DNA of 64,000 bases from Candidatus Avimuribaculum pullicola (lineage in GTDB: Bacteria > Bacteroidota > Bacteroidia > Bacteroidales > Muribaculaceae). Position 1 is the stretch's first letter, and every line of letters starts with the position of its first letter. Under the pieces are notes generated by a model, which was not told where the DNA came from, ran no database searches, and worked only from the letters and a program-made list of their open reading frames with translations. Location of the stretch: NCBI GenBank assembly GCA_018716295.1, contig DVKC01000028.1, positions 1 through 64,000 of the forward strand, read 5' to 3'. Positions 53,166 to 62,321 of the stretch are shown one piece after another. The position numbers were made by a program, and so were the translations under genes.

Positions 53166-54623
53166 ATGAGCAACAAGAAATACCTACTGCGTGCCGAAAG
53201 CGACACGCTCCAATATACTGGCGTGAAACTCCTCAACCCGCACCCTTTTGAAATTGCCGCAGGAAAAACCTACGTGATTATAGGTGAAAATGGCGCAGGG
53301 AAAACCACACTCGGCAAAATCATCGAACGTGGCTGGAATATCGGCATGAACCGCATTCTTGGCGACAAAAAAGCATTGCGCATAAAAAGCATTGAATTTA
53401 CCGACATTCATTCGCTCACCGGCTGTAACGACACTTATTACCAACAACGATTCGAATCGACTGCCAACGACAGCATTCCGACTGTAGAACAACTGATTGG
53501 CGGCAAAATGAGCGAACAAAGGTGGCTAGAATTGTGCCACTCGCTATCAATCGACGACGTGCGGCACAAGCGCATCAACTACTTGTCGAGCGGCGAGCTG
53601 CGCAAATTCCTAATCATAAACATGCTCACCGAGCAACCCGACTTGCTCATAATCGACAATCCATACATAGGTCTTGATGCCGCTTCTCGCGACTTATTCA
53701 ACAACCTCATTGCCGACCTCGCCAAGCGTGGCACCGCAATAATGCTACTGCTCTGCAACACCATCGACATACCATCATACACCGATTACATATTGCCATT
53801 GAAGCGGCTATCTATCGGCGAAATGATTAATTACGACCATAACAACGAAAATGGCATAAGACACCAACTTGAAGCCCTTTTTGAAGTACCGCAGCAAATC
53901 AATCTACCAGCGACCACACCCACATCGCCCATCGACTACGACATAGCTTTTGCACTGAAACATTGCAACGTGTCATACGGCAACAATATAATCTTGCACG
54001 ACGTGTCGTGGCAGGTACAAGCTGGCGAGAAATGGGCTTTGCTCGGCAAAAATGGCTCGGGCAAATCCACACTGCTAAGCCTTGTCTATGCCGACAATCC
54101 CCAAGGCTACCGCAACGACATCACCATCTTTGACCACCGTCGCGGCACAGGCGAGAGCATTTGGGACATAAAACGCCGCATAGGGTACATCTCGCCCGAG
54201 ATGCACCTATACTTCAACAACGGTGAAACGTTAATGGCCGTTGTCGCTTCGGGGCTGCACGACAATGTGGGCTGCTTCCGCCGCATCAACGATGAACAAC
54301 AAGCCATAGCAATGCAGTGGCTGCAAGCTTTCGGGCTCGAAACGCTCGCCGACAGGTATTTTAATACCCTCTCATCGGGCGAGCAACGGCTCGCACTCAT
54401 TGCCCGCACATTCGCCCACCGCGCCTCGTTGCTAATCCTCGACGAACCGCTGCACGGCCTCGACATGGCACGCAAACGGCTCGTGGCACAAGCCATCGCC
54501 CGCATCACAGCGGCCGACGGCATCTCGCTCGTTTACGTCACCCACTACGAGCATGAAATCCCGCCAATCATTCCGCGAGAACACATTTTCACGCTTAGCA
54601 AACCTACGCCCAACAAGCCCTAA
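53166..54623 (+). CDS. ABC ATPase with two nucleotide-binding domains (ModF-like)
   Basis: A 485-residue soluble protein with two ABC domains and no membrane part. NBD1: Walker A IGENGAGKTTLGK near residue 39, signature LSSGELRKF, Walker B LLIIDNPYIGLD. NBD2: Walker A LGKNGSGKSTLLS near residue 292, signature LSSGEQRLAL, Walker B LLILDEPLHGLD. In NBD1 the catalytic Glu after Walker B is Asn, so that site should bind but hydrolyse ATP poorly. The layout recalls ModF/PhrA-type proteins of unclear role. Its stop overlaps the stop of the convergent SIMPL gene. Confidence 0.85.
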   Translation: MSNKKYLLRAESDTLQYTGVKLLNPHPFEIAAGKTYVIIGENGAGKTTLGKIIERGWNIGMNRILGDKKALRIKSIEFTDIHSLTGCNDTYYQQRFESTANDSIPTVEQLIGGKMSEQRWLELCHSLSIDDVRHKRINYLSSGELRKFLIINMLTEQPDLLIIDNPYIGLDAASRDLFNNLIADLAKRGTAIMLLLCNTIDIPSYTDYILPLKRLSIGEMINYDHNNENGIRHQLEALFEVPQQINLPATTPTSPIDYDIAFALKHCNVSYGNNIILHDVSWQVQAGEKWALLGKNGSGKSTLLSLVYADNPQGYRNDITIFDHRRGTGESIWDIKRRIGYISPEMHLYFNNGETLMAVVASGLHDNVGCFRRINDEQQAIAMQWLQAFGLETLADRYFNTLSSGEQRLALIARTFAHRASLLILDEPLHGLDMARKRLVAQAIARITAADGISLVYVTHYEHEIPPIIPREHIFTLSKPTPNKP

Positions 54624-55315
54624 TCCACAATCTCGAAGCGCACGAGCATGGAATAACTTTGCTTAATCGTGCGGAAACCGTCGAACGATGCAGCATCCGA
54701 CGACATCACATTGCTTTGGATAGGCAGGAAAGCATCGCCTCCGCCCTGCTCCTCAATGCTTATCACGTCGCCAAGCCTCTTGCCCAAAGCCTCTACCAAA
54801 TAGGTGGCCTTGCGCTGTGCAGCTTTCAATGCCTCGATTTTGCCACGTTGGTGGTAGGCAAGCATATCCTTGTTTTCCAATTCACCTATGCGCATGGTGT
54901 TGACACCGCGGGTGTCGATACATTCAACGATTTTATTTATCTGGTTAAAGTCGGTCAACGTAATGTCATACCTCTTCGACACCAAGAAGTCTTGCCCCTG
55001 CTGCCGCCAATAGTCGCCTATCTCTTGTGTACGAATGGCGTTTTGCGAAATGCCAGCCTTGGCAAGAGCCTCCATCAACCCTTGCTCAATTTCCGACAAA
55101 GGCACTTTGGTGCGGTACTCCTCGGGCTTCGACTTCCCGTCAAACTCCTCCTCGAAATATTCGCGTATTTCTATCATATAATGAATCTTGTCGGGAACAA
55201 TCTCTATCTCCGACGTGCCAGTCACCTCAATATACCGCCCATTAGTTTGCGCCTTCAACGACAATGCCGACATTAGCACCAACACTGCCAATAAAACCTT
55301 AAATTTCATATCCAT
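54620..55315 (-). CDS. SIMPL (DUF541) domain protein
   Basis: A 231-residue exported protein: signal peptide FKVLLAVLVLMSALSLKAQ, then the DUF541 domain beginning ITGTSEIEIVPD-like (here VTGTSEIEIVPDKIHYMIEI), with RYDITLTDFNQINKIVECI and YLVEALGKRLGDVISIEEQG. SIMPL proteins form oligomeric periplasmic shells or rings and are linked to envelope stress, but function is poorly defined. Start could be MDMK or MKFK two codons in. A -7 box (TATATTTG, minus, 55343-55336) lies just upstream. It converges on the ABC gene with a 4-base overlap of stop codons. Confidence 0.88.
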   Translation of the reverse strand: MDMKFKVLLAVLVLMSALSLKAQTNGRYIEVTGTSEIEIVPDKIHYMIEIREYFEEEFDGKSKPEEYRTKVPLSEIEQGLMEALAKAGISQNAIRTQEIGDYWRQQGQDFLVSKRYDITLTDFNQINKIVECIDTRGVNTMRIGELENKDMLAYHQRGKIEALKAAQRKATYLVEALGKRLGDVISIEEQGGGDAFLPIQSNVMSSDAASFDGFRTIKQSYSMLVRFEIVD

Positions 55316-55589
55316 AGTAATTTAATTCATTATCACAAATATACTCGACACCACCCACAAAACCAACCCCAACCCAGAAAATCTGGGAAAGTTGGCAAGA
55401 ACTATTGATTTTTATCCGTAACTTCTATGCGCAGGTTGCACTCCTTTCCACATTGCAAAATAGAATAACAAAGTGTCATGTTAAAATTTCACACTTTCCA
55501 AAGACCAGACAAGGAATGATTGTCCGATTACTTCATTTATACAAAACATTGCTTCAATGCCTATCGGCTCTTTATATGCGGTTATTATT

Positions 55590-56189
55590 TCACTTTCGTT
55601 TCAAGTCAAAATACAGCAACCGTGTTTTCAAAGGCTCGTCTTGCAGAATATCATAATATTGCTTCTCTATCTCTTCTGTCTTGTATAGAGGAACAAAGCC
55701 GTTTTTCTCGTAATATCGAAGCACTTTTTCTTCATTGTAAGCATCCACCACGATGAAACGGCATCCTGTCTTGTTGTCCTCATGCCGAAACCAGTCCTTT
55801 ATAAAAGACATCAGTTGATGCCCGATATGGCTCGGTGTATTTTGAAACTCACAATTGACACCCAATCTGCCAATCAGCACAGCCGGGTAACTGCGTCCTC
55901 TCTTAGGGTTTACAATATTACGCTGGAAGCGGTTTTTATCATTGGAGGACATCAACTTGGTCTTAATGCTGTCATTAGACAATGTGAACAACGCCACAAT
56001 GCGGTGCGGGGCTTCGGTCGTCACCCAACAATAGGTTTTCCCCAACAGTTCTTCCGCATACAAATCGGCATCATTGAGGAAAAAATCGTCAAGGTCATCC
56101 ACACCACAACTGAAAGGAAGGCAATTTTCACGCACTTCCATGTTGTAGGCGAGCATGACGCAATCATCGTATAAGGAAATCTCGCCCAT
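55590..56189 (-). CDS. GNAT acetyltransferase, putative toxin of a toxin-antitoxin pair
   Basis: A 199-residue GNAT-fold protein. The acetyl-CoA region is NTPSHIGHQLMSFIKDWF near residue 118, with FIVVDAYNEEKVLRYYEKNG and FVPLYKTEE as the late GNAT block (the Tyr in RYYEKNGF is the usual general acid). The N-terminal FxCGVDDLDDFFLNDA block is like that of TacT/AtaT tRNA-acetylating toxins (FxCxxxxLDxFL). It starts 2 bases after a 55-residue gene, a layout that fits an antitoxin-toxin operon. A protein acetyltransferase without toxic role remains possible. The flanking stretch down to the SIMPL gene (about 270 bases) shows no gene. Confidence 0.7.
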   Translation of the reverse strand: MGEISLYDDCVMLAYNMEVRENCLPFSCGVDDLDDFFLNDADLYAEELLGKTYCWVTTEAPHRIVALFTLSNDSIKTKLMSSNDKNRFQRNIVNPKRGRSYPAVLIGRLGVNCEFQNTPSHIGHQLMSFIKDWFRHEDNKTGCRFIVVDAYNEEKVLRYYEKNGFVPLYKTEEIEKQYYDILQDEPLKTRLLYFDLKRK

Positions 56190-56191
56190 TG

Positions 56192-56359
56192 TCAGTTGAA
56201 TCGGAATGAGCGGGATTTTTCCAATACTTTCTGTAACCGTTTCTTGGCTAAATCTGACAAACGTGGCGTTGCTTTCACGGCGTTCTCATCTGCACTACGT
56301 ACAAATTCTTCTGCCGTAGCACCTTCCAAAACCGGGATGTTTTTAATCGTTATGGCCAT
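56192..56359 (-). CDS. Small 55-residue protein, putative antitoxin
   Basis: A short gene directly upstream of the GNAT gene, reading MAITIKNIPVLEGATAEEFV, then RSADENAVKATPRLSDLAKK and RLQKVLEKSRSFRFN. The first strand-like stretch followed by helices and a basic C-terminal end suggests a DNA-binding or toxin-neutralising partner, loosely like a ribbon-helix-helix N-terminus, but it is shorter than the DUF1778 antitoxins that normally accompany GNAT toxins. The stop lies 2 bases before the GNAT start. A strong promoter sits only 17 bases upstream, so the mRNA leader must be about 10 bases. Confidence 0.6.
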   Translation of the reverse strand: MAITIKNIPVLEGATAEEFVRSADENAVKATPRLSDLAKKRLQKVLEKSRSFRFN

Positions 56360-56375
56360 AATTGTAATTTTTATG

Positions 56376-56406
56376 CAAATGTACTACTTAATTATCACAC
56401 AGCAAA
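56376..56406 (-). promoter_or_regulatory. Promoter of the putative toxin-antitoxin pair
   Basis: -7 TACATTTG (56383-56376) and -33 TTTG (56406-56403) on the minus strand, spacer 19 bases, both exact. The start codon follows 16 bases after the -7 box, so the transcript has almost no leader. Confidence 0.65.
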
Positions 56407-56499
56407 AAACAAATGGCGATGTGGATTCATACAGGAATTATGCACTTACAATAAAAGGAAATATCAGTGGCTGGTGATGGCAGTTACGAGGATATTGAG

Positions 56500-56507
56500 T
56501 AACTTTG
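56500..56507 (+). promoter_or_regulatory. -7 box of the EamA-rpiB operon
   Basis: TAACTTTG, exact consensus, 28 bases before the start codon. Confidence 0.5.
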
Positions 56508-56535
56508 CGGCGATTATTTTGAGAACTACGCTACT

Positions 56536-57408
56536 ATGTGGGTACTACTTGCCGTGGCATCGGCTTTATGCTTGGGATTTTATGATGTGTTCAAGAAATT
56601 GTCGGTTACGGCCAACAATGTGCTCACAGTGTTGCTGCTCAACACGTTGTTCGGCACACTGCTCATGTCGCCGGTCATTGTCACCGACATTGCTGGTGGC
56701 GGCAACGGACTGGGCGGACTCACGGGACACTTGCTTATCGCCCTCAAGTCGGCCATCGTGCTATCGTCGTGGGTGCTTGGCTACTTCAGCATAAAGCACT
56801 TGCCGCTCACGATCACAGGCCCAATCAATGCCACACGCCCCGTGCTTGTACTCATTGGAGCGTTGCTGCTATTCGGCGAGAGGCTCAATGCCATGCAATG
56901 GGGCGGAATACTACTTGGATTCGTATCGTTATACCTCGTCAGCCGCATCGGCAAAAAAGAGGGACACTCCATCGTTCACGACCGCTGGTTGTGGATGGGT
57001 ATAGGCGCGATGGTGATGGGCGCAGTCAGCGGATTGTATGACAAGTGGCTACTACAAGTATATGAGCCACTGCAAGTGCAAGCCTGGCACTCGCTCTACC
57101 AGTTGGTAATAATGGGGGCAACAGTGTTCATTCTCAAAAAGACGGGACACGACTCCACGCCGTTCCGCTGGAAGTGGACAATACCCTGCATCGCCATTTT
57201 CCTCACTGTCGCCGACATGGCATACTTCTACGCATTGTCGCTCGACGGCTCAATGATAAGCGTCGTGTCGATGGTGAGGCGCGGCAGCGTGATTGTTTCG
57301 TTCCTTTTCGGCGCATTCGTGCTTCACGAAAAAAACCTGCGGCTCAAGCTCATCGACTTGTCGGTATTGCTTGCGGGACTTATCCTGCTCGTAATCGGAA
57401 GTAGATAG
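56536..57408 (+). CDS. EamA-family (drug/metabolite) transporter
   Basis: A 290-residue inner-membrane protein with about ten helices in two EamA repeats: the first ends in ITGPINATRPVLVLIGALLLF and GGILLGFVSLYLVSRI, the second in SVVSMVRRGSVIVSFLFGAF and LIDLSVLLAGLILLVIGSR. Family members export metabolites or take up small solutes; the substrate is unknown. It is 27 bases ahead of rpiB on the same strand, hinting at a pentose-related solute, but this is weak. Confidence 0.88.
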   Translation: MWVLLAVASALCLGFYDVFKKLSVTANNVLTVLLLNTLFGTLLMSPVIVTDIAGGGNGLGGLTGHLLIALKSAIVLSSWVLGYFSIKHLPLTITGPINATRPVLVLIGALLLFGERLNAMQWGGILLGFVSLYLVSRIGKKEGHSIVHDRWLWMGIGAMVMGAVSGLYDKWLLQVYEPLQVQAWHSLYQLVIMGATVFILKKTGHDSTPFRWKWTIPCIAIFLTVADMAYFYALSLDGSMISVVSMVRRGSVIVSFLFGAFVLHEKNLRLKLIDLSVLLAGLILLVIGSR

Positions 57409-57435
57409 AAACCACGAATTTAAAACAATAATACA

Positions 57436-57888
57436 ATGTCAATCATCAAAGAAAACATTCCTGTGGGCCTGTGCAGCGACCATGCAGGATATGCCACCAA
57501 GCTGGCAATCATCGATTATCTGAAAAGCAACGGAATCGCATACACCGACTTCGGCACTTTCAGCGATGAAAGTTGCGACTACCCCGACTTTGCACACTTG
57601 TGCGCCGCCGCCGTGGAAGAGGGCAAATGCTATCCTGGAATAGGTATTTGCGGTAGTGGCGAGGGGATAAACATGACTCTCAACAAGCATCAGGGCATAC
57701 GTTCAGCACTGTGCTGGATGCCCGAGATTACCCGCCTTGCCCGCCAGCACAACGATGCCAACGTGCTGGCTCTGCCCGGTCGCTTCATCAGCAACGACGA
57801 GGCCATCGACATCGTGAAAACGTTCCTCGACACGCCATTTGAAGGTGGTCGTCATCAACGCCGCATCGATAAAATTCCTGTAAAATAA
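57436..57888 (+). CDS. rpiB: Ribose-5-phosphate isomerase B
   Basis: Interconverts ribulose-5-phosphate and ribose-5-phosphate in the pentose phosphate pathway. The 150-residue LacAB/RpiB protein has LCSDHAGYATKLAIIDYL near residue 12, the active-site Cys in GIGICGSGEGINMTLNKHQG near residue 73 and HNDANVLALPGRFIS with the catalytic His near 105. It closes a short operon with the EamA transporter. Confidence 0.94.
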   Translation: MSIIKENIPVGLCSDHAGYATKLAIIDYLKSNGIAYTDFGTFSDESCDYPDFAHLCAAAVEEGKCYPGIGICGSGEGINMTLNKHQGIRSALCWMPEITRLARQHNDANVLALPGRFISNDEAIDIVKTFLDTPFEGGRHQRRIDKIPVK

Positions 57889-57904
57889 ATCTTCTTCACA
57901 TAGA

Positions 57905-58014
57905 AACACAGAAGAATGTTAAACTTTGTTATCACACAAAACTTTTACACCACCTTCTGTGTTATACTAATATAAAGAAATTCGTACTTTTCTCAATAGC
58001 AACGCGTGAGCGTT
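57905..58014. repeat. Inverted repeats in the rpiB-DUF3332 convergent gap
   Basis: AACACAGAAG (57905-57914) is repeated in inverted form as CTTCTGTGTT (57954-57963), 39 bases apart; a second small hairpin AACGC-GTGA-GCGTT lies at 58001-58014. Neither has a T tract directly after it. They lie ahead of a terminator hairpin in a gap of 219 bases that holds no gene. Confidence 0.35.
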
Positions 58015-58055
58015 ATCTTTGACACTTTTAATTAAGCATAATGTGATAAAAACGG

Positions 58056-58086
58056 GAAAGGACTGCGCGAGCAGCCCTTTCTTGTT
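58056..58086. terminator. Hairpin terminator between rpiB and the DUF3332 gene
   Basis: GAAAGGACTGC pairs with GCAGCCCTTTC with one mismatch and a 4-base loop; T-rich bases follow on both strands (CTTGTT on plus, CCCGTTTTT on minus). Confidence 0.6.
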
Positions 58087-58107
58087 GTATTATGTGCGAA
58101 TGCATTG

Positions 58108-58653
58108 TCAACGACTGGCATACATGGCAGCTTGCACAGCTTGGCGATATGCATAAAGTCCGGCATTGGAGAGTTCTACCTGCTCGAAAGTGCCGTCGGG
58201 GGTTACCATCTCCACATTGTTGTCATCAATGTAACGCATGAACTTATGTTCCTCACCATTGGCTTCGACCGACCAAGAGTTATCTACTTCATCGAAGTTA
58301 AACTTTATCACCGAACCATCATTCAAGTTGGTGACAATATACCCCTTGGGGTTCGACATGATTTCATAGCGGGCATCCTTGCCATCGATAATCTTGGTGT
58401 CATACGCAATCGGGTTATTGCCCGACCAAAATTCTATTGAATTTATAACCAAGATGTCGGCCATTGCCGATAATTCATACACTGGTAAAATCCAAAAAGC
58501 TATAAATACAAGCTCGTTGACAAACTTGCCACCTATCTGGTCGTTCCATTCAAGCACTTTGTGCGTCAGCCTGAAACTACCGATGCACGAAGTCATCATC
58601 AATGACCCAGCAATAGTCAAAGCTATTGCCGCTGTAAAAAAATTCTTCTTCAT
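58108..58653 (-). CDS. DUF3332 lipoprotein
   Basis: A 181-residue putative lipoprotein: signal MKKNFFTAAIALTIAGSLMM ending in the lipobox LMMTSC, so Cys22 would be lipidated. It contains one further hydrophobic segment (VFIAFWILPVYELSAMADIL) and a beta-rich C-terminal half (YEIMSNPKGYIVTNLNDGS). The family is common in Bacteroides and of unknown function. It lies 33 bases after menE and may be on the same transcript by read-through. Confidence 0.78.
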   Translation of the reverse strand: MKKNFFTAAIALTIAGSLMMTSCIGSFRLTHKVLEWNDQIGGKFVNELVFIAFWILPVYELSAMADILVINSIEFWSGNNPIAYDTKIIDGKDARYEIMSNPKGYIVTNLNDGSVIKFNFDEVDNSWSVEANGEEHKFMRYIDDNNVEMVTPDGTFEQVELSNAGLYAYRQAVQAAMYASR

Positions 58654-58686
58654 AAAATATAAATTGTTTTTAACATTGTTCCAAAA

Positions 58687-59715
58687 TCAAATCGGCAGTT
58701 TGCGCACAACCTTGCCCGTGGGCGTTTCTTCAAACTTGCGCACTGCAACGTAGCGGCGTGGCACAGCATGGTGTGGCAACAATTTCTTCATTTCATCAAT
58801 GAAAGCGGGCTTTATTTCACCTTCCTTGACACACCCCTCAGGCAACGTGCGATATTCCAACGCAAGCACCAGCTCTTCGCCCCATTTTTCAGATGGACGC
58901 GAAGTGACATAAAAGCGCGAATTGTGTATCAATTTTGCGAGCTTCGCCTCGACTTCCTCGGGAAATACTTTCAAGCCCCCAGTATTGATCACGTTATCAA
59001 ATCTGCCAAGCCAATAAAAACGCTTGTTGTCAAGCAGTCTGACCACATCATTTGTTACCAAACGTTTAATCGAGTATTGTGGTATGTTTATAACCAAGCA
59101 ACCACGCTCGTCACATTCAAATGTTATGCCGCCCAACGCCTCATAAGGATTATCGGCCGTTTCCACCACCCGCGACAATGCAACGTGGCTGCACGTTTCG
59201 GTCATGCCGTATGTCTTGTAGGCCTTCACGCCACGCTCGGCAAGCCGCCGCTCTACCTGTTGCGACAACTGCCCACCGCCAATTATCATGCACTTAATCT
59301 TGTCAAGCAGCCCTGGCGTGTTGAGCAGGAAAGGCAGTTGCGACGGCACTACGGCAATAAGATCTATATCTGGCCCACCGTAATCGGCCAATATCTCGTT
59401 GCTCGGCTTGCAGTCAAAAATATTTGCTTGTGCCTCGATGGCACGAACTATCATCATTTTGCCGGCAATGTATTTTGGCGACAAAGGCAAGAACAAAGTG
59501 GAATTTTCATTTATGCCGAAAAAGGCATTTGTCGCGCGCGCCGAAACGACCATGTCGCACTTTGGCAACTTTATCTCCTTAGGTTCGCCTGTCGAGCCCG
59601 ATGTATGCGCAACCACACAAGGCTCGCCATTACAATATTCTGCGACGAACTCACGGAACTCGGCAGTTGCTGCTGCCTCCTCTTGCATTATATTGCCTGA
59701 TCGTGTTACTTTCAT
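58687..59715 (-). CDS. menE: o-Succinylbenzoate-CoA ligase
   Basis: Activates o-succinylbenzoate for menaquinone synthesis. A short 342-residue adenylate-forming enzyme: ATP loop VAHTSGSTGEPKEIKLPK near residue 36, KTYGMTETCSHVALS near 162, FYWLGRFDNVINTGGLKVFP near 228 and the catalytic Lys in TPTGKVVRKLPI at the very end. The N-terminal subdomain is reduced compared with E. coli MenE, as is usual in Bacteroidetes. It ends the menB-menC-menE run. Confidence 0.93.
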   Translation of the reverse strand: MKVTRSGNIMQEEAAATAEFREFVAEYCNGEPCVVAHTSGSTGEPKEIKLPKCDMVVSARATNAFFGINENSTLFLPLSPKYIAGKMMIVRAIEAQANIFDCKPSNEILADYGGPDIDLIAVVPSQLPFLLNTPGLLDKIKCMIIGGGQLSQQVERRLAERGVKAYKTYGMTETCSHVALSRVVETADNPYEALGGITFECDERGCLVINIPQYSIKRLVTNDVVRLLDNKRFYWLGRFDNVINTGGLKVFPEEVEAKLAKLIHNSRFYVTSRPSEKWGEELVLALEYRTLPEGCVKEGEIKPAFIDEMKKLLPHHAVPRRYVAVRKFEETPTGKVVRKLPI

Positions 59716-59721
59716 AATTGC

Positions 59722-60774
59722 TTAAAACTCTATCCAATCCATCGGTGGAATCTCCCACTTCAATTGTGGATTATACGACACTGTTTCACCCGTCTGCTCA
59801 AGCGGACTTTGGATATTATTGCTGAAAAGCCGTCCAGTACCAAGCCCTTGAGGAATCTTGGGCTGCAACGTAGCCACCCATTGAGCCAACGCGTTCAATC
59901 CTATATTCGACTCCAACGCCGAGGTTATCCAAGCCCCGATATTGAACTGCGCAGCCATCTTGAGCCAAGTAGTCGCACCGCTGAATCCGCCCACCAACGA
60001 AGGCTTCAATACAAGGTAATGCGGACGTATGGTCTTGATTAATTCCATCATCATCATAGGATTGTCAATACCTATCAGCTCCTCGTCAAGTGCCACAGGC
60101 AACGGCGAATTGCGGCACACTCGTGCCATCTCTTCCCACTGTCCCTGCTTGATAGGTTGCTCGATTGAATGTATTGAATACTGCGACAAAGCTTCGAGGC
60201 GGCTCATCACGTTTTGCGGCGTGAATGCGCCATTGGCATCGACACGTATTTCCACCACGTCGGCAGGAAAACGCGAACGCAACGATTTTATCAAATCAAG
60301 TTCGGCATCAAAGTCTATCGCACCTATTTTTATTTTTATGGTTTTGAAGCCAGCTGCCAATTTTTCTTCCATGCGCGCTTGCATCTCCTCTTTCGACCCC
60401 ATCCACACAAGCCCATTAATAGGTATGGCATATTTTCCTGTACAGAATGGTGTAGGATAAAGCATGCGCTGGCAACCATTGGAATAGTCAAGTATCGCTG
60501 TTTCAAAGCCAAACATTATCGACGAATACCCTACCAAGTCGGTACCTTGCCCCATCGATATGTTACGGCATAGCTCCTGCAATTTAGCTTCATAAGTATC
60601 GTCATCTTCGGCCGAAAGACCTTTAAACAATGCGCACTCGCCTATCCCGAACCGTTCAGGCTCTTCAGGCTCCCATATTTTCAAGAAATAAGTATCTTTG
60701 TACGTCAACACCCCACGTGACGTTCCACCGGGAACGATAAAATTGAGGCGATATTTTGCGTATGCAGCTTTCAT
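59722..60774 (-). CDS. menC: o-Succinylbenzoate synthase
   Basis: Enolase-superfamily dehydratase that forms the aromatic ring of o-succinylbenzoate. The 350-residue protein has the catalytic Lys in FKTIKIKIGAIDFD, metal ligands in EIRVDANGAFTP, SIEQPIKQ and LDEELIGID, and the second Lys in YLVLKPSLVGGFSG. It sits between menB and menE with gaps of 6-9 bases. Confidence 0.94.
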   Translation of the reverse strand: MKAAYAKYRLNFIVPGGTSRGVLTYKDTYFLKIWEPEEPERFGIGECALFKGLSAEDDDTYEAKLQELCRNISMGQGTDLVGYSSIMFGFETAILDYSNGCQRMLYPTPFCTGKYAIPINGLVWMGSKEEMQARMEEKLAAGFKTIKIKIGAIDFDAELDLIKSLRSRFPADVVEIRVDANGAFTPQNVMSRLEALSQYSIHSIEQPIKQGQWEEMARVCRNSPLPVALDEELIGIDNPMMMMELIKTIRPHYLVLKPSLVGGFSGATTWLKMAAQFNIGAWITSALESNIGLNALAQWVATLQPKIPQGLGTGRLFSNNIQSPLEQTGETVSYNPQLKWEIPPMDWIEF

Positions 60775-60783
60775 CGTCTTCTA

Positions 60784-61608
60784 TTATCCTGGAAATTTGG
60801 GGAATTGCTCAAAATCGGGATCGCGCTTTTCAAGGAAAGCATTTTTGCCCTCTTGTGCCTCGTCCATGAGGTAATACATCAGTGTGGCATCTCCTGCCAG
60901 CTCCATCAAGCCACGTTCACCATCAAGCTCGGCATTAAGGCACCGCTTGATCATGCGTATTGCCATCGGGCTACGCTTCAAGATTGTTTCACACCATTCC
61001 ACCGTTTCATCTTCAAGCCTGTCGAGCGGCACAACCTTGTTCACAAGCCCCATTGCCTCGGCTTCCTGCGCCGTATATTGACGGCATAAGTACCATATCT
61101 CACGAGCCTTCTTCTGCCCCACACACCGAGCCAAGTATGACGAACCGAAACCGCCATCAAAACTGCCCACCTTGGGACCAGTCTGCCCGAAACGCGCATT
61201 TTCCGATGCTATCGACAAGTCGCACACCACATTCAGCACATTGCCTCCACCTATGGCATAACCATTGACCATCGCTATGACAGGTTTCGGTATCGACCTT
61301 ATAGCCTTGTGCAAATCAAGGACATTGAGGCGCGGCACGCCATAATCATCATTATATCCGCCACGTGTCTTATAATTCTGGTCGCCACCCGAGCAAAAAG
61401 CCTTGTCGCCTATGCCAGTGAGGATTATCACACCTATGTCTTGGCGTTCACGGCATATACCCATAGCATCAAGCATCTCGCTATTAGTTAACGGGCGAAA
61501 CGCATTATACACTTTTGGGCGGTTTATCGTTATCTTAGCAATTCCGCCATATTGTTGAAACAGAATATCGGTGTATTCCTTTATAGTTTTCCATTCTCTT
61601 GTTGCCAT
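60784..61608 (-). CDS. menB: 1,4-dihydroxy-2-naphthoyl-CoA synthase
   Basis: Closes the naphthoate ring in menaquinone synthesis. The crotonase-fold protein starts [19 protein letters not shown], giving 274 residues; the frame is open 61 codons further upstream but the extension crosses the rplI terminator region and a promoter box, so it is rejected. Motifs: [39 protein letters not shown] and [15 protein letters not shown]. menD and menF are not in the window. A -7 box (TAATTTTG, minus, 61639-61632) precedes it. Confidence 0.95.
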   Translation of the reverse strand: MATREWKTIKEYTDILFQQYGGIAKITINRPKVYNAFRPLTNSEMLDAMGICRERQDIGVIILTGIGDKAFCSGGDQNYKTRGGYNDDYGVPRLNVLDLHKAIRSIPKPVIAMVNGYAIGGGNVLNVVCDLSIASENARFGQTGPKVGSFDGGFGSSYLARCVGQKKAREIWYLCRQYTAQEAEAMGLVNKVVPLDRLEDETVEWCETILKRSPMAIRMIKRCLNAELDGERGLMELAGDATLMYYLMDEAQEGKNAFLEKRDPDFEQFPKFPG

Positions 61609-61761
61609 AACATTTATATTTACCTTTCTCACAAAATTACAACAAATCTGCGGAATATCCGCCATCTCCCCCCACCAAACCCATCGGGCGGAGTATTGAA
61701 TATTAGCGTCGGGCAAAATGAGGGCATGGGGACTTACAGCCACATACCTTGCAATAGGCAC

Positions 61762-61799
61762 AAAAAAAAAGCCCCAGAATGGCATTGCCAAACTGGGGC
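61762..61799 (-). terminator. Terminator after rplI
   Basis: GCCCCAG/CTGGGGC encloses a second pairing TGGCA/TGCCA, and a run of nine T follows on the minus strand. It ends the rpsF-rpsR-rplI operon. Confidence 0.85.
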
Positions 61800-61856
61800 C
61801 TGAATTACAGTGTGTGCGATTTATAACTGTGTTGAGTGTTATTGCCGCATTTGGAT

Positions 61857-62297
61857 TTATTCGGCTACAACTTCAAACGGAATTTCAACAGAAACTTCCT
61901 TGTGCAACTTGATGGTAGCTGTGTACTTGCCTACTTCCTTAATGGTTTCAACAAAAATCAACTTGCGGTCGATGTTGTGACCAAGCTTTTCGAGAGCATC
62001 GGCAATCTGGATATTGTTGACAGAACCAAAGATAGTGCCTGTTGCACTTGTCTTTGCGCCGATAGTCAACGATACACCTTCCAACGAAGCTGCTACAGCC
62101 TCGGCATCGGCTTTCATCTTAGCCAACTTGTGGGCACGTTGACGCTGGTTCTCGGCCAGCACCTTCAGTGCCGATTCCGATGCTATGACAGCTTTCTTTT
62201 GTGGTATAAGATAGTTACGACCATAGCCGTCCTTTACTTCCACTACGTCATCCTTGTATCCAAGGTTGACAATATCTTCTTTCAATATAACTTTCAT
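61857..62297 (-). CDS. rplI: 50S ribosomal protein L9
   Basis: Large-subunit protein, 146 residues. N-terminal domain [20 protein letters not shown] with the conserved [12 protein letters not shown], a long helix ([20 protein letters not shown]) and a C-terminal domain with [16 protein letters not shown]. It is the last gene of the rpsF-rpsR-rplI operon. Confidence 0.96.
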   Translation of the reverse strand: MKVILKEDIVNLGYKDDVVEVKDGYGRNYLIPQKKAVIASESALKVLAENQRQRAHKLAKMKADAEAVAASLEGVSLTIGAKTSATGTIFGSVNNIQIADALEKLGHNIDRKLIFVETIKEVGKYTATIKLHKEVSVEIPFEVVAE

Positions 62298-62321
62298 AAA
62301 TGTTGCCTTTCTAAAAGATAA

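Noticed and set aside
57889-58107. Small RNA or CRISPR-like repeat in the rpiB-DUF3332 gap
   Set aside because: Only one inverted repeat and two small hairpins are seen, with no repeat array and no promoter box matching the consensus.
61609-61791. 61-codon N-terminal extension of MenB
   Set aside because: It runs through a promoter box and the rplI terminator arm; MATREWKT is the family start and gives a normal length.
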